Below are positions 12,540 through 15,132 of a DNA stretch of 15,132 bases, one piece after another (position 1 is the stretch's first letter; every line of letters begins with the position of its first letter). Source of the DNA: JAAGZL01 sp964628835 (GTDB taxonomy: Bacteria; Pseudomonadota; Gammaproteobacteria; Chromatiales; Chromatiaceae); NCBI GenBank assembly GCA_964628835.1, contig CAZVME010000081.1, positions 1 through 15,132 of the forward strand, written 5' to 3'. Both the position numbers and the translations under genes were made by a program. The notes below the pieces were generated by a model. That model worked only from the letters and a program-made list of their open reading frames with translations. It was not told the DNA's origin and searched no databases.

Positions 12540-15132
12540 ATGGCAGACAAAGCAAGTGTAACCAGAAACCTGATGGGTCTAACCATCAGAAAAAAACTAA
12601 TGGGCAGCTCCATGCTCATCCTGTTCATTATTGCGGCCTTGGGACTGAATTCAGTCAACAGCCTCTCCACTGTAAAAGAGAAGGTTGATGTGGTGGTGGA
12701 TCGCTATCAACCAGCCGTAAGCCAGGCCATGTCGCTTTCTGAATTGCTGCGTAAGACATCAAACGCCCTTGGCTTCTATCTTCTTACCAAGGAGGAGGTC
12801 CACAAGCTGGCATATATAGATGGACAACAGAGTTTACTCTCCGGCCTTTCCAGACTTCAGCAACAAGCCGCTGCAAGTGGTCAGGCCGAAACCCGGAAGC
12901 TGGTGGCGGATACCACACATAATATTACCCGCTTTCAGGAGCATCAGAAGCACATGCTTGAACTTGCTGCAGATGTCAGAAAAAATACACCGGCCATTAC
13001 TTTTGCTGCTAAAAACATCTATCCCAGATTCAGGGAGATGACTCAACTTCTTGGGCTAATAGCAACTTCAGAAAAGGAGGAGCCCCTCGCCCAGGACCGG
13101 AAACAGATGTTGCAGCATGTCAATGAACTACGTCTGACCTGGTCCTTACTGAATAACGAACTACGTGTGTTTCTGGCATTTCGCTCTGATGCTGCCAAGG
13201 ACAACATGAAGCTCTATCAACAAACGATTCAAACCCAGACCAGCCGACTGCAATCGAGATACAGCGACATCCTCAATCTCGAGCAGGCCGATGCCCTGGA
13301 GCAATTCTCAGGCGTGCTGAACGCCTACTTTGCAGATATGAAAATAGTTGTGGATATTCACAGCGGCGAAAGATGGCGCACCGACGCCTTCCTGATCCGT
13401 TCCGAGATCAATCCTTTACTTACCATAATTCAAGAGCAGCTTAATAGGATCGTACATGCACAGCAATCTAATATCTCCCAGGCCAACCAACATGTCACAA
13501 CGCTTTATGAAACCCAGCGCAACAGACTGTTCTGGATTATTGCTCTGATCATAGTTGCGATTGCTGCCATGGCCTGGCTGTTGACTCGCAGCATCGTTAC
13601 TCCACTGAACCGGGCAGTTGCCGTCTCCGACAGCATCGCAGATGGCAACCTGGAAAATCAGATTGACAGTAGCACCCGGAACGAGACGGGGCAGCTACTG
13701 AGCAGCCTCAAGCAGATGCAACAACACCTGAAAGACCGCATCGAAGCTGACGCCAAGATTGCCAGTGAAAACCTGCGTATCCGGGTCGCCCTGGATAATG
13801 TCTCTAGCAGCGTCATGATGGCTGATAATGAACGCAACATCCTCTACCTCAATCACGCAGCGCAGCAGCTGTTTCTGGAAGCTGAAGATGATATACGCAA
13901 GCAACTACCAGAATTCAACGCCAATCATTTATTGGGTGCAAACATCGATATATTCCACCGCAACCCAAACCATCAGGCCAGGATTCTGAAAAACCTAGAG
14001 GGGTCACTCAAGGCAGAAATGATTCTAGGTGGCCGCACCATGCAGATAACTGCAAACCCGGTAATCAGCGCCGCTGGGGAGAGGATGGGCACCGCGGTGG
14101 AGTGGAACGAACGTACCGCCGAGGTGGCAGTGGAAACCGAAGTGGAACAGATTGTCGTTGCGGCCCATCATGGTGATCTTTCACAACGCATCGACAGCAA
14201 TAACAAAGAGGGATTTTTCAAAAATCTGGCCGTTGGCATCAACACCCTGATTGATCAGGTTGGCAGGATGTTCAACGACCTGGACCAGGTTATGGAGTCC
14301 ATGGCGCAGGGTGACCTGAGCCAGCCGATACAGAGCAGCTACAGCGGCTCCTTCGGCAAACTAAAATCCAATGTCAACGGCACCCAGGATGGCCTACGCA
14401 GCATTATCCGCCAGTTGCAGGATGCAATGGCTAGCCTGCATCTCTTCTCTGACGAGATCACAATAGGCAACAATGATCTCTCCAGCCGCAACCAGCAGCA
14501 GGCCACTAATCTGGAAGAGACTGCCTGTACCGTTGAAGAGTTAACCTCCACAGTACGCTATAACGCCGACAACTCTAAACACGCCCAGCATCTTGCCTCT
14601 GAGGCCAGAGTTAGTGCGGAGCATGGAGGTGATGTGGTGGGACGGGCGGTCACGGCCATGGAGGCCATCAATGACTCCAGCGGTAAGATTTCAGTGATTA
14701 TTGGGACTATCGACGAAATTGCTTTTCAGACAAATCTGCTGGCACTGAACGCCTCTGTGGAAGCAGCCAGGGCCGGAGAGCATGGCCGAGGATTCTCGGT
14801 AGTTGCAACCGAAGTACGCAATCTGGCTGGCCGCAGCGCCATTGCAGCAAAAGAGATCAAAAAACTGATCCAGGACAGCATGACGAAGATACATGCCGGC
14901 ACCGATCTGGTTATCGAGTCCGGGCAGACCCTGGAACAAATAGTATCCGACGTAACAAAGGTCGATACAATCATTGCCGAGATTGCCCATGCCAGCAACG
15001 AACAGGCCACCGGCATAGATCAGATCAGCCAGGCGATCAACCACCTGGATGCGATGACACAACAAAATGCGGAACTGGCAGAACAGACCTCATCCGCCTC
15101 CATGACCATGTTGGCAAAGACCAGAAAACTAA
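12540..15132 (+). CDS. Methyl-accepting chemotaxis protein with PAS and extra HAMP modules (3' end outside window)
   Basis: 864 codons are present and the frame is still open at the window end. The ATG at 12540 has TAGGTG upstream. A first membrane helix (about residues 21-38) is followed by a helical periplasmic sensor of about 290 residues, with no binding motif I recognise, and a second helix at about 330-350. A HAMP domain follows (about 351-402). Then comes a PAS domain (about 415-520), with the VALDNVSSSVMMADNERNILYLN-type opening common in PAS chemoreceptors. Two further HAMP-like repeats (AAHHGDLSQRID and SMAQGDLSQPIQ) precede the signalling domain. The hairpin tip is near residues 725-745 (DEIAFQTNLLALNASVEAA) and is canonical for CheA/CheW binding. 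Flanking helices carry Glu/Gln pairs suited to methylation. The signal sensed cannot be read from the sequence. Confidence 0.93.
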   Translation, partial: MADKASVTRNLMGLTIRKKLMGSSMLILFIIAALGLNSVNSLSTVKEKVDVVVDRYQPAVSQAMSLSELLRKTSNALGFYLLTKEEVHKLAYIDGQQSLLSGLSRLQQQAAASGQAETRKLVADTTHNITRFQEHQKHMLELAADVRKNTPAITFAAKNIYPRFREMTQLLGLIATSEKEEPLAQDRKQMLQHVNELRLTWSLLNNELRVFLAFRSDAAKDNMKLYQQTIQTQTSRLQSRYSDILNLEQADALEQFSGVLNAYFADMKIVVDIHSGERWRTDAFLIRSEINPLLTIIQEQLNRIVHAQQSNISQANQHVTTLYETQRNRLFWIIALIIVAIAAMAWLLTRSIVTPLNRAVAVSDSIADGNLENQIDSSTRNETGQLLSSLKQMQQHLKDRIEADAKIASENLRIRVALDNVSSSVMMADNERNILYLNHAAQQLFLEAEDDIRKQLPEFNANHLLGANIDIFHRNPNHQARILKNLEGSLKAEMILGGRTMQITANPVISAAGERMGTAVEWNERTAEVAVETEVEQIVVAAHHGDLSQRIDSNNKEGFFKNLAVGINTLIDQVGRMFNDLDQVMESMAQGDLSQPIQSSYSGSFGKLKSNVNGTQDGLRSIIRQLQDAMASLHLFSDEITIGNNDLSSRNQQQATNLEETACTVEELTSTVRYNADNSKHAQHLASEARVSAEHGGDVVGRAVTAMEAINDSSGKISVIIGTIDEIAFQTNLLALNASVEAARAGEHGRGFSVVATEVRNLAGRSAIAAKEIKKLIQDSMTKIHAGTDLVIESGQTLEQIVSDVTKVDTIIAEIAHASNEQATGIDQISQAINHLDAMTQQNAELAEQTSSASMTMLAKTRKL

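Overview
The window looks like a chromosomal piece of a gammaproteobacterium, probably a sulfur-oxidising or otherwise lithotrophic one. The main reason is a hydrogenase operon of the HynS-Isp1-Isp2-HynL type (group 1e), best known from purple sulfur bacteria and relatives. A chemoreceptor follows, with a recognisable flagellar sigma-28 promoter. The taxon is an inference; there is no rRNA or tRNA here to fix it.

Left part (1 to about 5120): a run of small, AT-rich genes, all on the minus strand and with no functional relation to each other. Each is followed by an imperfect inverted repeat of about 70-85 nt, bounded on the minus strand by GTTAxxx at its downstream end. This is the layout of an integron gene-cassette array (gene, attC, gene, attC). 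I see five attC-like sites plus one split by an insertion. No integrase gene is visible. The cargo, in minus-strand order, is a short protein with a His-Trp-Glu motif, an exported protein of unknown function, a NYN-domain (PIN-like) nuclease, a small membrane protein, and an exported polysaccharide-deacetylase-like protein.

One attC is interrupted by an IS110-family element (about 1979-3177). Its transposase carries an in-frame amber codon. Its 215-nt leader folds into a 5' stem-loop followed by two hairpins with internal loops, the expected shape of an IS110 bridge RNA. One loop is complementary to the attC half next to the right end, and another contains a short match to the element's right terminus. 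A second copy of the left end, without the rest of the element, sits at the same position in the attC at 5049-5112.

Middle part (5551-11858, minus strand): hydrogenase operon in the order maturation protease, HupH-like factor, Tat-exported small subunit, Isp1 (cytochrome b type), Isp2 (HdrD/DsrK-like Fe-S protein), an unrecognised 151-residue protein, large subunit. The enzyme should oxidise or evolve hydrogen at the membrane and exchange electrons with Isp1/Isp2. A hypC gene, for a chaperone of [NiFe] cofactor assembly, is transcribed divergently at 11990-12220.

Right part (12221-15132, plus strand): a gene-poor stretch with a sigma-28 promoter, then a methyl-accepting chemotaxis protein with PAS and repeated HAMP modules. 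It is cut by the window end.
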